A stretch of 19,733 nucleotides of DNA from JAOUEA01 sp035249905 (GCA_035249905.1 DATFFT010000022.1:1-19733), one strand, 5' to 3'; shown: positions 1-8,220, numbered from the stretch's first letter. Notes: generated from the letters alone by a model not told the origin. Made by a program: numbers and translations.

Positions 1-389
1 AGCGCTCGCCACAGGTCCTCGCGGGCGCCGACATCCGGCTGAGACGACACGCGTCGCACGGAGGCCGCGCCCTCGCGCGAGAGCCACTCGCGCTCCAGCC
101 GTCGACGGCGCAGTCCCGACGTGTGCAGGTTCACGATCGCCCGGCGGAAGTACGACGCGAACGCGTCCGGCTTCCGCAGATGGCGGAACCGTCCGACGCA
201 ACGCACGAACGCCTCTTGGGCGAGGTCCTCGGCATGCGATCGATCGCCGGTCAGCAGGAACGCGAGCCGCACGCCGGCTCCGATGTGCCTCGCGTACAGA
301 TCGTCCAGACCGCCATCGGCCGTGTCGCCCTTCTCGAGGCTGCTCTCGGCCGGCCGGTCCTCGACGCCCACCCGCATCCCTTCCGCCAT
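1..389 (-). CDS. ECF-type RNA polymerase sigma factor, N-terminal part (runs off left edge)
   Basis: The first 129 residues of an extracytoplasmic-function sigma factor are present; the gene continues beyond base 1. Residues about 30-97 form sigma region 2: LYARHIGAGVRLAFLLTG, then the core motif HAEDLAQEAFVRC at 52-64, then the -10-recognition helix region with DAFASYFRRAIVNLH at 75-89. An arginine-rich stretch (GLRRRRLEREW) leads towards region 4, which is outside the window. The style resembles the actinobacterial SigE-like ECF group, but without region 4 or the neighbouring anti-sigma gene the subgroup is a guess. I chose the ATG at 389; a second in-frame ATG at 377 is possible. On the same strand TACCTT (419-424) could be the -10, giving a leader of about 25 nt. 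The gene is divergent from rplY. Confidence 0.85.
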   Translation of the reverse strand, partial: MAEGMRVGVEDRPAESSLEKGDTADGGLDDLYARHIGAGVRLAFLLTGDRSHAEDLAQEAFVRCVGRFRHLRKPDAFASYFRRAIVNLHTSGLRRRRLEREWLSREGAASVRRVSSQPDVGAREDLWRA

Positions 390-476
390 CTCACAGTGAA
401 GACGCACGGCTCGGCCGGAAGGTATCGCTCCTGCGCACCGAACGTGGGACGCGATGCCGCCGCCACCCGATTCCTG

Positions 477-482
477 TACCAT
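477..482 (+). promoter_or_regulatory. -10 element TACCAT of the rplY promoter
   Basis: TACCAT preceded by G fits the TANNNT -10 form that recurs before other genes here. It would give rplY a leader of about 45 nt, unlike the leaderless genes downstream. No convincing -35 hexamer is visible. The leader holds a 5-bp hairpin (CGAAG 516-520 with CTTCG 529-533) that covers the only Shine-Dalgarno-like bases (GAAGGG) next to the ATG. Confidence 0.4.
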
Positions 483-535
483 CGCGAGGTTCGTCCAGCC
501 ACCTCCCCACGACGTCGAAGGGCCCCTACTTCGCC

Positions 536-1276
536 ATGGAAACCAAGCTCAACGCCGAACGACGCTCCGACGCCGGCAAGGGCGTCGCCCGCAAGCTCCG
601 AGCCGCCGGGAAGGTGCCCGCCGTGCTCTATGGCCAGGGCCTCGACACGACCCCGCTGACCGTGGACTCGCGCGAGCTGACCCACCTGCTGCACAGCAGC
701 GCCGGGTCGAACGTGCTGGTCGACCTCGTGGTCGACGGTGAGGAGCACTTGGCGATCCCGCGAGAGATCCAGCGCGACCACATCCACTCGAAGTGGGTGC
801 ACGTCGACTTCCTGGCGGTCAGCCGCACGCAGACGATCACGGTGAACGTGCCGGTGCACGAGACCGGCGAGGCCGTGGGCGTGAAGGAAGGCGGCGTGGT
901 CGAGCATCACCTGCGCGAGGTGCAGATCGAGTGCCTGCCCCAGGACGTGCCCGACGAGTTGGTCGTCGACATCACGAACGTCGAGCTCGGCGAGATGGTG
1001 CACGTGAGCGATCTGGTGCCTCCCGCGGGCGTCACGATCCTCACGAACCTCGAGGACGCGATCCTCTCGGTGATCACCCCCGCGCTCCTGCGCGTCGAGG
1101 CCGACCTGTCGGTTCCCGGCGAGGAGGGCGTCGAGATCCCCGCCGAGGCCGAGGAAGCCGCCGAGGCCGCCGAGGGGGAGGAAGCCGCCGAGGGCGCCGA
1201 GGGCGAGGCCGCCGCATCGGCCGAGGGCGAGGGTGCAACCTCGGAGAGCGGCGAGGGCGAGAGCGGCGAGGGCTAG
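536..1276 (+). CDS. rplY: 50S ribosomal protein bL25, long CTC/TL5 form
   Basis: This is the 5S-rRNA-binding ribosomal protein bL25 in the long CTC (general stress protein) form, 246 residues. The N-terminal 5S-binding domain spans about residues 1-95: LNAERR near the start, GKGVARKLRAAGKVPAVLYG, then the HIHSKWVHVDF region. The TL5-type C-terminal beta domain follows (about 96-185), with VNVPVHETGEAVGVKEGG and the QIECLPQDVPDELVVDI segment. The last 60 or so residues are an acidic Ala/Glu/Gly tail, common in actinobacterial members but of varying length. The ATG follows a short leader. Pth starts 15 nt after the stop, so the two are probably co-transcribed, a widespread pairing of translation genes. 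Confidence 0.97.
   Translation: METKLNAERRSDAGKGVARKLRAAGKVPAVLYGQGLDTTPLTVDSRELTHLLHSSAGSNVLVDLVVDGEEHLAIPREIQRDHIHSKWVHVDFLAVSRTQTITVNVPVHETGEAVGVKEGGVVEHHLREVQIECLPQDVPDELVVDITNVELGEMVHVSDLVPPAGVTILTNLEDAILSVITPALLRVEADLSVPGEEGVEIPAEAEEAAEAAEGEEAAEGAEGEAAASAEGEGATSESGEGESGEG
1141..1275 (+). repeat. Low-complexity GCCGAG/GAGGGC-rich repeat encoding the bL25 acidic tail
   Basis: Imperfect tandem GCCGAG, GAAGCC and GAGGGC units encode an Ala/Glu/Gly-rich tail (for example AEEAAEAAEGEEAAEG). The reading frame stays open to the stop. Such tracts are prone to length change by replication slippage. The tail is probably disordered and lies outside the folded L25 domains. Confidence 0.75.
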
Positions 1277-1291
1277 CCCCACGCCACGCGC

Positions 1292-1870
1292 ATGACCTGG
1301 CTCGTCGCCGGTCTCGGCAATCCCGGCGACCGCTACGCGAGCACTCGGCACAACCTCGGGCGCATGGTGGCGGACGAGCTCGCGCGCGCTCACGGGGCGC
1401 GGTTCAAGAAGGTGCGCTTCCTGCCCGTCGAGGTCGCGGAGATCCGGGAGGCGGGGGAGCCGGTCGTGCTCGCGTCATCGACCCGGTTAATGAACGAGTC
1501 GGGTCCCTCGTACGCGAGCCTCGCGAAGAAGCGAGACGTCGAGGCCGGTCACCTGATCGCGGTCTACGACGAGCTCGACATCCCGGCTGGTGAACTCCGG
1601 GTGAAGCTGGGCGGGGGAAGCTCGCACAACGGCGTGAAGTCGCTGCAGCAAGCGATGGGCGGGCGCGAGTTCCTGCACGTGCGCATCGGCATCGGGCGTC
1701 CGCCCGGGCGGCAGGATCCGGCCGACTTCGTGCTGCATCCGATCGGCAAGCAGCTCGAGGCCGACGTCGCGATCTGGGTCGACCGGACCGCAGACGCGGT
1801 GCGGAGCCTGATCGCCGAGGGGCTCACGCCGACCCAGGACCGCTTCAACCGTCAGTCGCCCACGGGCTGA
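1292..1870 (+). CDS. pth: Peptidyl-tRNA hydrolase
   Basis: Pth cleaves the ester bond of peptidyl-tRNAs released during abortive translation, recycling tRNA in the cytoplasm. At 192 residues it has normal family length. Visible signatures are the N-terminal WLVAGLGNPGDRYASTRHNLG with the catalytic His (H23), the RLMNESG segment with its conserved Asn, YDELDIPAGELRVK, and FVLHPIGKQ near the C-terminus. The usual glycine-rich GGGHAGHNG loop reads GGGSSHNG, one residue shorter, but keeps the conserved His-Asn. Leu66 is encoded by TTA, a very rare codon here (see findings). The ATG at 1292 gives the correct N-terminus. It follows rplY by 15 nt; no separate promoter is evident. Confidence 0.97.
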   Translation: MTWLVAGLGNPGDRYASTRHNLGRMVADELARAHGARFKKVRFLPVEVAEIREAGEPVVLASSTRLMNESGPSYASLAKKRDVEAGHLIAVYDELDIPAGELRVKLGGGSSHNGVKSLQQAMGGREFLHVRIGIGRPPGRQDPADFVLHPIGKQLEADVAIWVDRTADAVRSLIAEGLTPTQDRFNRQSPTG

Positions 1871-1881
1871 GCGACCCCCGG

Positions 1882-1887
1882 TACACT
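1882..1887 (+). promoter_or_regulatory. -10 element TACACT of the mfd promoter
   Basis: GTACACT in the 89-nt gap between pth and mfd matches the -10 form used elsewhere in the window; an identical GTACACT precedes the lipoprotein gene at 5355. Transcription would begin near 1894-1896, leaving a leader of about 65 nt with a hairpin and a good Shine-Dalgarno. No clear -35 is seen. Confidence 0.5.
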
Positions 1888-1898
1888 TCGTTCCGACC

Positions 1899-1924
1899 AG
1901 GCCCGTCGCGACGCGACGAGGCCT
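1899..1924 (+). promoter_or_regulatory. Hairpin at the 5' end of the mfd leader
   Basis: AGGCC-CGTCG (1899-1908) pairs with CGACG-A-GGCCT (1914-1924), giving a 10-bp stem with one bulged A and a CGACG loop. It starts a few bases after the predicted transcription start and ends 35 nt before the mfd start. No T-run follows, so it fits a 5' stabilising or regulatory stem better than a pth terminator, although a terminator role cannot be excluded. Confidence 0.5.
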
Positions 1925-1959
1925 GTTCGCGGTGTCCGCATGCCGGGTGAGGAGGGTTC

Positions 1960-4900
1960 GTGGGTCTGCAGGGAACGGTCGAGGTGCTGGTGCGGTCCGA
2001 GCCGTTCGAGAAGCTCCTGCTCGAACGGGCGCGGCCGATCGTGGCCCGGGCCGAGGCCGGGGAGGACTTCGTGGTCGCCGGGGTGGCGACCGCGCTCGAG
2101 GCGCCCATCTTCGCCGTGGCCCCCGGCCCCCGCGAGGCCGAGGCGCTCGAGGCCGACCTCACCGCCCTGCTCGGGCCGGAGCGGGTCGCCCTGCTGCCGG
2201 CGTGGGAGGCCCTTCCGTACGAAGGCATCTCGCCCGCGCCCGAGGTGGCGGCTCGGCGGGCGAACGCGATCGCTCACGCTCGGGAGGCCAAGGGGTCGTT
2301 CGTGCTCGTGGCGCCGGCGCTGGCCGCGATGCAGGGCATGATCCCGACGCTCGGCCTCACGCCGTCGCTGCAGCTCGTCGCCGGCCTCGACCTACCACCC
2401 GACGCGCTCGCCGAACGGCTCGTCGACCTCGGATACCTGCGAGCCGACGTCGTCGAGCACCGGGGGGAGTTCGCCGTGCGAGGGGGGGTCGTCGACGTCT
2501 TCCCCGGCACGGCGCGCCGACCGGTGCGCCTGGACTACTGGGGCGACGAGGTGGAGTCGATCCGCGAATTCCTGCCGTCGACGCAGCTCTCGACCGACCG
2601 GGTCGCGCTGGCCGAGGTGCCGGCGACGCGGGAGCTGATCCCCGACGATGCGATACGCGCGAGGGCGCGGCAGGCGGCCGGCGAGGCGCCCGAGCGCTTC
2701 GCCGATCAGCTCGAACGCCTCGCCGACGGGCTGTTCGTCGAAGGCGTGGAGACGCTGGCGCCGTTCCTGTTCGAGCGCATGCCGACCCCGGCCGAGGTGG
2801 TGCCCGATGGAGGATGGGTCGTGATCACGCACGCGCACCGCACCCTCGATCGGGCACGCGCAGCACACCAGGAGGCGGAGGCGCTCGCCGAAGCCACGGC
2901 GTGGCCGTCGGCACGGGTGTTGCATCCGCTCGACGAGGCGCTCGGCCCGCGCGTTCGGCTGCACCTCACGGAGTTCGCGGAGGGTCTGGACCTCGGCATC
3001 GAGGGATGGGGCAGCGCGCAGGGCAACGCCGCCGAGCTCGCGCAGCGAGTCGGGGATCTGGCGGGGCGCGGCTTCCGCGTGGTGCTCTCGGCCATGGGCC
3101 ACGGCTCGCTCGAACGCGCCCGCGAGGTGATCGGCGAGGGCGTGCCGGTCGAGGCCGTGGAATCCCCGTTGGCCGACGGGTTCGTGTTCCCGGCCGGGAA
3201 GCTCGCGGTGGCCACCGAGGAGGATCTGTTCGGATCTCGGCGGCACACGCGCACCGCGCCGCGGTTCACCCGCCGGCGCACCGACTCGATCGCCGACGAG
3301 CTCGAACCGGGCGACTTCGCCGTGCACCGCATCCACGGGGTCGGCCGGTACACGGGCATCACCCACCGGGCGCTCGCGGGCGCGGAGCGCGATTACCTGA
3401 TCCTGGAGTACGCGGGCGGCGACAAGCTGTTCGTGCCGAGCGACGCGGTCGGCATGGTCGCGAAGTACGTCGGCGGTGACACGCCGCGCCTGCACCGCAT
3501 GGGCGGCAGCGATTGGGCCCGGGCGACGGCCAAGGTCAAGCGGGCCGTGCGCGACATGGCCGGCGAGCTCGTGCGCCTGTACACCGTGCGCATGACGGTG
3601 CCCGGACACGCGTTCGGCCCCGACACGCCGTGGCAGCGGGAGCTCGAGGACGCCTTCCCGCACGAGGAGACCACCGACCAGATCTCGGCGATCGACGAGG
3701 TCAAGGCCGACATGATGCTGCCCAAGCCCATGGACCGCCTGATCTGCGGCGACGTCGGGTTCGGCAAGACCGAGATCGCTCTGCGCGCTGCGTTCAAGGC
3801 GGTGATGGAAGGCAAGCAGGTCGCCGTGCTCGTGCCGACGACGCTGCTGGCCGAGCAGCACTTCATCACGTTCAGCGAGCGGTTCTCGCCGTTCCCGGTG
3901 ACGGTGAGGATGCTCAGCCGGTTCGTGAGCCACGACGAGCAGCGGCAGGTCGTCGAGGACGTGAAGGCCGGGAAGGTCGACATCGTGATCGGCACGCACC
4001 GGCTGCTCGGCAAGGACATGGCCTTCCGGGACCTCGGGCTGCTCGTGGTCGACGAGGAGCAGCGGTTCGGGGTCGCGCACAAGGAGCGGTTGAAGCAGTT
4101 CCGCGCGAGCGTCGACGTGCTCACGATGACGGCCACGCCGATCCCCCGCACGCTCGAGATGGCGCTCACCGGCATCCGCGAGATGAGCACGATCGACACG
4201 CCGCCCGAGGACCGCCAGCCCGTGCTCACCTACGTCGGCAGCTATGACGAGGGGCTGGCGCTCGGCGCGGTCCGCCGCGAGCTGCTGCGCGAGGGCCAGG
4301 TCTTCTGGGTGCACAACCGGGTGGCGACGATCGACCGCCAGGCTGCGTGGCTGCAACAGGAGCTGCCCGAGGCGCGCATCGTCGTGGCACACGGACGGAT
4401 GGACGAGGCGCTGCTCGAACGGCAGATGGTGAAGTTCTGGAACCGCGAGGCCGACGTGCTCGTCTCGACGGTGATCATCGAGAGCGGGCTCGACGTTCCG
4501 AACGCGAACACGCTCGTGGTCGACCGCGCCGACATGCTCGGGCTCGCGCAGATGTACCAGCTCCGCGGCCGGGTCGGGCGCTCCACCGAACGCGCCTTCG
4601 CGTACTTCTTCTTCCCGCCGCAGCGCGAGATGACCGACGAGGCACGGGAGCGGCTCGCGACGATCAGCGCGCATCAAGCGCTCGGCTCGGGCTTCAAGAT
4701 CGCGATGAAGGACCTCGAGATCCGGGGCGCCGGCAACATGCTCGGCGCCGAGCAGTCCGGCCACATCGCCGCCGTGGGCTTCGACGCGTACGCGCGCATC
4801 CTGCAGGAGTCGATGGCGGAGATGAAGGGCGAGGAGATCCCCGAGGAGCCGGAGCTGCGCATCGACCTGCCGGTCAAGGCGTTCGTGCCGCCCGGCTGGG

Positions 4901-5304
4901 TGGGGCAGGAGGCCCTGCGACTCGAGCTGTACCGGCGCATCTCGCTCGCGCCCGACCACGAGGCGCTCGAGCGTATCCGGGAGGAGACCGTGGACCGCTA
5001 CGGCGCCTTGCCCGACGAGGTGGTCACGCTGTTCGCGATCGCGTCGCTCCGCGTCACGGCGCGAGCGCTGGGCGTGGAGGAGATCTCGACGTTCCGCGAC
5101 CAGGTGCGGCTCAAGCCGGTCTCGCTCCCCGATGCCTTGCTGGTCGACCTCGAGGAACGCGTGTACGGGGCGAGCTTCGCACCGGAGTCGCGCACGCTGA
5201 ACCTGCTGCCCGAGCGGGTCTTCGGCGCCGACCTCGTGGCGTTCGTCGAGCGATGGTTGCTGGAGGCAGTGACCGGCGACCGGGTGCTGCCGGCCGCGAC
5301 GTGA
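1960..5304 (+). CDS. mfd: Transcription-repair coupling factor Mfd
   Basis: Mfd is the ATP-driven translocase that removes RNA polymerase stalled at DNA damage and recruits UvrA. At 1114 residues it is near full length. Domains in order: the UvrB-like N-terminal module; a CarD-like RNA-polymerase-interaction domain from about residue 447 (ELEPGDFAVHRIHGVGRYTG); the helicase core with Walker A GDVGFGKTE (597-605, Lys603), DEEQ (698-701), TATPIPRT (724-731), SGLDVPNANT and QLRGRVGRS (867-875); then the C-terminal D7 domain. GTG at 1960 is chosen because GGAGGG lies a few bases upstream and in-frame homology begins directly after it. The gene has its own promoter and leader hairpin. Confidence 0.98.
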   Translation: MGLQGTVEVLVRSEPFEKLLLERARPIVARAEAGEDFVVAGVATALEAPIFAVAPGPREAEALEADLTALLGPERVALLPAWEALPYEGISPAPEVAARRANAIAHAREAKGSFVLVAPALAAMQGMIPTLGLTPSLQLVAGLDLPPDALAERLVDLGYLRADVVEHRGEFAVRGGVVDVFPGTARRPVRLDYWGDEVESIREFLPSTQLSTDRVALAEVPATRELIPDDAIRARARQAAGEAPERFADQLERLADGLFVEGVETLAPFLFERMPTPAEVVPDGGWVVITHAHRTLDRARAAHQEAEALAEATAWPSARVLHPLDEALGPRVRLHLTEFAEGLDLGIEGWGSAQGNAAELAQRVGDLAGRGFRVVLSAMGHGSLERAREVIGEGVPVEAVESPLADGFVFPAGKLAVATEEDLFGSRRHTRTAPRFTRRRTDSIADELEPGDFAVHRIHGVGRYTGITHRALAGAERDYLILEYAGGDKLFVPSDAVGMVAKYVGGDTPRLHRMGGSDWARATAKVKRAVRDMAGELVRLYTVRMTVPGHAFGPDTPWQRELEDAFPHEETTDQISAIDEVKADMMLPKPMDRLICGDVGFGKTEIALRAAFKAVMEGKQVAVLVPTTLLAEQHFITFSERFSPFPVTVRMLSRFVSHDEQRQVVEDVKAGKVDIVIGTHRLLGKDMAFRDLGLLVVDEEQRFGVAHKERLKQFRASVDVLTMTATPIPRTLEMALTGIREMSTIDTPPEDRQPVLTYVGSYDEGLALGAVRRELLREGQVFWVHNRVATIDRQAAWLQQELPEARIVVAHGRMDEALLERQMVKFWNREADVLVSTVIIESGLDVPNANTLVVDRADMLGLAQMYQLRGRVGRSTERAFAYFFFPPQREMTDEARERLATISAHQALGSGFKIAMKDLEIRGAGNMLGAEQSGHIAAVGFDAYARILQESMAEMKGEEIPEEPELRIDLPVKAFVPPGWVGQEALRLELYRRISLAPDHEALERIREETVDRYGALPDEVVTLFAIASLRVTARALGVEEISTFRDQVRLKPVSLPDALLVDLEERVYGASFAPESRTLNLLPERVFGADLVAFVERWLLEAVTGDRVLPAAT

Positions 5305-5354
5305 CGTTCGTGTGTCGCGCGTGAACCTGGGGCAGCCGGCCGCCGCCGAGCCCG

Positions 5355-5360
5355 TACACT
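5355..5360 (+). promoter_or_regulatory. -10 element TACACT, leaderless promoter of the PpiC lipoprotein
   Basis: GTACACT ends 8 nt before the GTG start at 5369, so transcription should begin at or within a base or two of the start codon. There is no Shine-Dalgarno in between, and the start is fixed independently by the lipoprotein signal peptide. This is one of the clearest leaderless cases in the window. Confidence 0.65.
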
Positions 5361-5368
5361 GGTCGGTC

Positions 5369-6394
5369 GTGAACCCCCGGACCCTCCGCCTCGTCGCCCT
5401 GCCCGTGATCGGGCTCACGCTGCTCGCCGCGTGCAGCACCGGCCCGTCGCCCGCCGCGACCGCGGGTCAGACCGACATCACCGACGAGCAGCTCGAACAG
5501 CAAGCGAAGCTGTTCACGTTCCTGGCCGCCCTGAACCAGCAGCAGTGCGGCGGCCAGACCGCCGACGGCGAGTCCCAGGCGGCGGCATGCAACCGGTTCA
5601 CCCTGTCGAACCTGATCCAGAACGTGTTCGTCACGGACTACGCCGGCAGCAACGACATCTCGGTGAAGGCATCGGAGGTCGACGACATCATCGCGAACCT
5701 CGACGACCAGCTCTCTGCGGCAACGGTCGATGACGAGCTCGGGAAGCTCGACCTCACGCGTGCCGACCTGCAGACGCTCGCGAACGACGTGCTCCTGTTC
5801 CAGGCGGTGCAGACCGCGGTGGCGGAGGACGGTCTCGACGACGAGCAGCTGCAGCGGCTCTACGAGGACCAGATCCTGAGCTTCACGACGATCGACGCCC
5901 TGCACATCCTGGTCGACACCGAGGCCGAGGCGCAGGACGTCCACGAGCAGGTGACCGCGCCCGGCGCCACCCGGAAGACGTTCGAGGACCTCGCGAAGGA
6001 GGTCTCGACCGACACCGGGTCCGGAGCCAACGGCGGGAGCCTCGGCCAGGCCGTCGCCTCCACGTACGTGCCGGAGTTCGGCGAAGCGGCGGTCGCGCTC
6101 GAACCCGGCGAGATCTCCGAGCCGGTCCAGAGCGAGTTCGGCTGGCACGTCATCTACCTGGTGGACAAGCAGGTCACGCCGATCGAAGAGGCGAAGGCCC
6201 AGCTGGCCGAAGGCGAGCAGGGCACGGTGTTCGCCGCCTGGATGCGCGACCAGATCGAGACGCAGGGCGTCGAGGTCAACCCGAAGTACGGTCGGTGGGA
6301 CCTCGAGACCCTCTCCGTCGTCGCGGTCAACAGCACCGACCCGAGCGCGAGCGCAGCTCCCGCCGACGGCGACGGGAGCACACCAGCCCCGTGA
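5369..6394 (+). CDS. Lipoprotein peptidyl-prolyl isomerase, SurA/PrsA-like with a PpiC (parvulin) domain
   Basis: A predicted secreted foldase of 341 residues anchored to the outer face of the membrane. From the GTG at 5369 the signal peptide is MNPRTLRLVALPVIGLTLLA followed by the lipobox ending at Cys22. A longer GTG start at 5312 exists but would bury this signal and overrun the promoter. Residues about 30-170 form a helical SurA_N-like region (DEQLEQQAKLF). A parvulin domain covers about 174-270: ALHILVDTEAEAQDVHEQV, FEDLAKEVSTDTGSGANGGSLG, FGEAAVALEPGEISEPVQSEFGWHVI. A Ser/Ala/Pro-rich tail ends the protein. Its stop overlaps the mazG start (GTGA), so the two are translationally coupled. 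The family helps extracytoplasmic proteins fold; the particular clients are unknown. Confidence 0.9.
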   Translation: MNPRTLRLVALPVIGLTLLAACSTGPSPAATAGQTDITDEQLEQQAKLFTFLAALNQQQCGGQTADGESQAAACNRFTLSNLIQNVFVTDYAGSNDISVKASEVDDIIANLDDQLSAATVDDELGKLDLTRADLQTLANDVLLFQAVQTAVAEDGLDDEQLQRLYEDQILSFTTIDALHILVDTEAEAQDVHEQVTAPGATRKTFEDLAKEVSTDTGSGANGGSLGQAVASTYVPEFGEAAVALEPGEISEPVQSEFGWHVIYLVDKQVTPIEEAKAQLAEGEQGTVFAAWMRDQIETQGVEVNPKYGRWDLETLSVVAVNSTDPSASAAPADGDGSTPAP

Positions 6395-7224
6395 CCGAGA
6401 CGCCCTCGAGCGCCGGCGATCTGCTCGCCCACGTTCCCGAGGGCCCGGTTCCCAGCTCCCACGAGGGTCGGAGGCTCCTCGACCTCGTACGTGTCATGGC
6501 GCGCCTCCGGGGTCCCGGCGGGTGTCCATGGGACGCCGAGCAGACCCATCGCTCGCTGGCGCGCCATCTGCTCGAGGAGACCCACGAGCTGCTCGAGGCG
6601 ATCGACGCCGGCGACGACGACGCGATGCGCGACGAGCTCGGCGACGTGCTGCTCCAGGTCGTCTTCCATGCGCAGATGGCCGCCGACGAGGGCAGATGGG
6701 ACGTCGACGACGTCGCGGAAGGACTCGTCCGCAAGCTGATCTACCGGCATCCCCACGTCTTCGGTGAGGCCGAGGTGGGCGGGGCCGACGAGGTGCTCGT
6801 GAACTGGGAGAAGCTCAAGGCTGCGGAAGCCGGAGAGCGCGCGGTGGTCGACGACGACATCCCGGCCTCGCTGCCGTCGCTCGCCCGCGCGGCGAAGGTG
6901 CAGCGCCGGGCCGCCGGCTGGGGCTTCGAGTGGCGTTCGGTCGACGGGGCCGTCGACGCCTTGCGTGAGGAGGTCGACGAGCTCGCCGCCACGACCGATG
7001 ACGTCGCGCACGCCGAGGAAGAGGTGGGCGACGTGCTCTTCGCCACGGTCGCGCTCGCTCGCAAGCTGGGCGTCGACGCGGAGAGCGCGCTGCGGCGCAC
7101 GGTGCGGTCGTTCTCGGAGCGCTACGAGCGGTTCGTGGAGTTCGCGGCCGCCCGGGGGGTCGACGTCGAGGCCGCCGACGAGGCGGAGCTGCGGGCCCTG
7201 TTCCGCGAGGCGCGGGAAGCGTGA
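6391..7224 (+). CDS. mazG: Nucleoside triphosphate pyrophosphohydrolase MazG
   Basis: MazG hydrolyses (d)NTPs to NMP and pyrophosphate and is thought to cleanse the nucleotide pool of aberrant nucleotides. The 277-residue product has the two-repeat architecture. The N-terminal signature is LRGPGGCPWDAEQTHRSL followed by the metal-binding helices LLEETHELLEAI and DELGDVLLQVVFHAQ, then KLIYRHPHVFG and NWEKLKAAE. The second MazG-like helix set is LREEVDEL ... EEEVGDVLFATVALARKLG. The GTG at 6391 overlaps the upstream stop (GTGA). An N-terminal extension of about 30 residues precedes the first repeat. Its position between mfd and eno matches the known actinobacterial order. Confidence 0.95.
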   Translation: MTETPSSAGDLLAHVPEGPVPSSHEGRRLLDLVRVMARLRGPGGCPWDAEQTHRSLARHLLEETHELLEAIDAGDDDAMRDELGDVLLQVVFHAQMAADEGRWDVDDVAEGLVRKLIYRHPHVFGEAEVGGADEVLVNWEKLKAAEAGERAVVDDDIPASLPSLARAAKVQRRAAGWGFEWRSVDGAVDALREEVDELAATTDDVAHAEEEVGDVLFATVALARKLGVDAESALRRTVRSFSERYERFVEFAAARGVDVEAADEAELRALFREAREA

Positions 7225-8171
7225 GCGACGCCGCGACGCCGACCCGCGACGACGTCGCGAGCGCCCGTGAACGCATCGCCCCCTACGTGCGCCGTACGCC
7301 CGTGCTCGACGTCGAGGCGAGGACGTTCGGCGCCGACGTGCAGCTCACGCTGAAGCTCGAGCTGCTCCAAGTGACCGGGTCGTTCAAGCCGCGCGGGGCT
7401 TTCAACCGCATGCTCACTGCCGGCGTGGGCCTCTCGGGCGTCGTGGCCGCGAGCGGCGGGAACTTCGGGTTGGCGGTCGGCCACGCCGCCCGAGAGCTCG
7501 GCTACCGCGCCGAGATCTTCGTGCCGTCGACGTCGCCGATCGCGAAGATCGACAAGGTCCGCGCCACCGGGGCGGACGTGCGCGTGATCGACGGCTACTA
7601 CGACGATGCGGCCGAGGCTGCCGCCGCCCGCCGCGACGAGACGGGGGCGGTATGGATGCATCCGTACGACCAATCACCGGTCGTCGCCGGGCAGGGCACG
7701 ATCGGTGCCGAGCTCGGCGAGCAGGCTCCCGGGACCGATACCGTCGTCGTGGCGGTCGGCGGCGGAGGCCTGATCGGCGGCATCGCGACCTGGTTCTCGA
7801 GCGAAGCGACGCGGGTGATCGGGGTGGAGCCCACAGCGTCGTCGTGCCTGCGGGCCGCTCTCGACGCGGGCCGGCCCGTCGAGGTTCCGGTCTCCGGTCG
7901 AGCCGCCGATTCCCTCGGCGCCCGCCGGGTCGGCGACATCGCGTTCGAGGTCGCGAACGCCGGCCACGTCGAACGTGTCGTGCTCGTCGACGACGAGGCG
8001 ATCCTCGCGGCCCAGCGCGCGATCTGGCGCGAGCTGCGCCTGTTCGCCGAGCCCGGCGGTGCGGCGGCCCTGTCCGCGGTGATGTGCGGTGCGTTCGTGC
8101 CCGATGCCGGCGAGCGCGTCGTCGTGCTCGTCTGCGGCGCCAACGGCGACCCGGCCGACGTGATCTCCTGA
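7221..8171 (+). CDS. PLP-dependent threonine/serine dehydratase-like enzyme
   Basis: A fold-type II pyridoxal-phosphate enzyme of 316 residues, most like catabolic threonine/serine dehydratases that convert Thr or Ser to the 2-oxo acid and ammonia. The Schiff-base lysine is Lys56 in GSFKPRGAF. The substrate-binding loop is SGGNFG (78-83), where dehydratases usually have SxGNHA or SGGNHG. The phosphate-binding glycine loop is VGGGGLIGG (179-187). There is no C-terminal ACT domain, so it is not a long biosynthetic IlvA. The His-to-Phe change in the SxGN loop makes the exact substrate uncertain; other eliminases or racemases of the family are possible. GTG at 7221 overlaps the mazG stop (GTGA), indicating coupling. 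Confidence 0.85.
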   Translation: MSDAATPTRDDVASARERIAPYVRRTPVLDVEARTFGADVQLTLKLELLQVTGSFKPRGAFNRMLTAGVGLSGVVAASGGNFGLAVGHAARELGYRAEIFVPSTSPIAKIDKVRATGADVRVIDGYYDDAAEAAAARRDETGAVWMHPYDQSPVVAGQGTIGAELGEQAPGTDTVVVAVGGGGLIGGIATWFSSEATRVIGVEPTASSCLRAALDAGRPVEVPVSGRAADSLGARRVGDIAFEVANAGHVERVVLVDDEAILAAQRAIWRELRLFAEPGGAAALSAVMCGAFVPDAGERVVVLVCGANGDPADVIS

Positions 8172-8205
8172 TCGACGCGGCTCCGGGCCCGACCCGATCC
8201 ACGGG

Positions 8206-8211
8206 TATCCT
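8206..8211 (+). promoter_or_regulatory. -10 element TATCCT, leaderless promoter of the GNAT gene
   Basis: GGGTATCCT ends 9 nt before the ATG at 8221, the same geometry as at eno. It lies in the 49-nt gap after the dehydratase gene and has no Shine-Dalgarno after it. Confidence 0.55.
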
Positions 8212-8220
8212 CGCCCGGCG

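Noticed and set aside
1940..2341. Out-of-frame ATG reading frame overlapping the start of mfd
   Set aside because: It has Arg/Ser/Cys-rich translation without homology. The GGAGGG serves the GTG at 1960, where the Mfd frame begins.
5312..5368. Upstream GTG start for the PpiC lipoprotein
   Set aside because: It would place 19 extra residues before a perfect lipoprotein signal peptide and would include the -10 element in the coding region.
2392..5439. A very long open frame (about 1015 codons) on the minus strand opposite mfd
   Set aside because: It is the mirror of mfd codon bias in GC-rich DNA; its translation is Arg/His/Leu-rich with no motif, and it has no promoter or Shine-Dalgarno.
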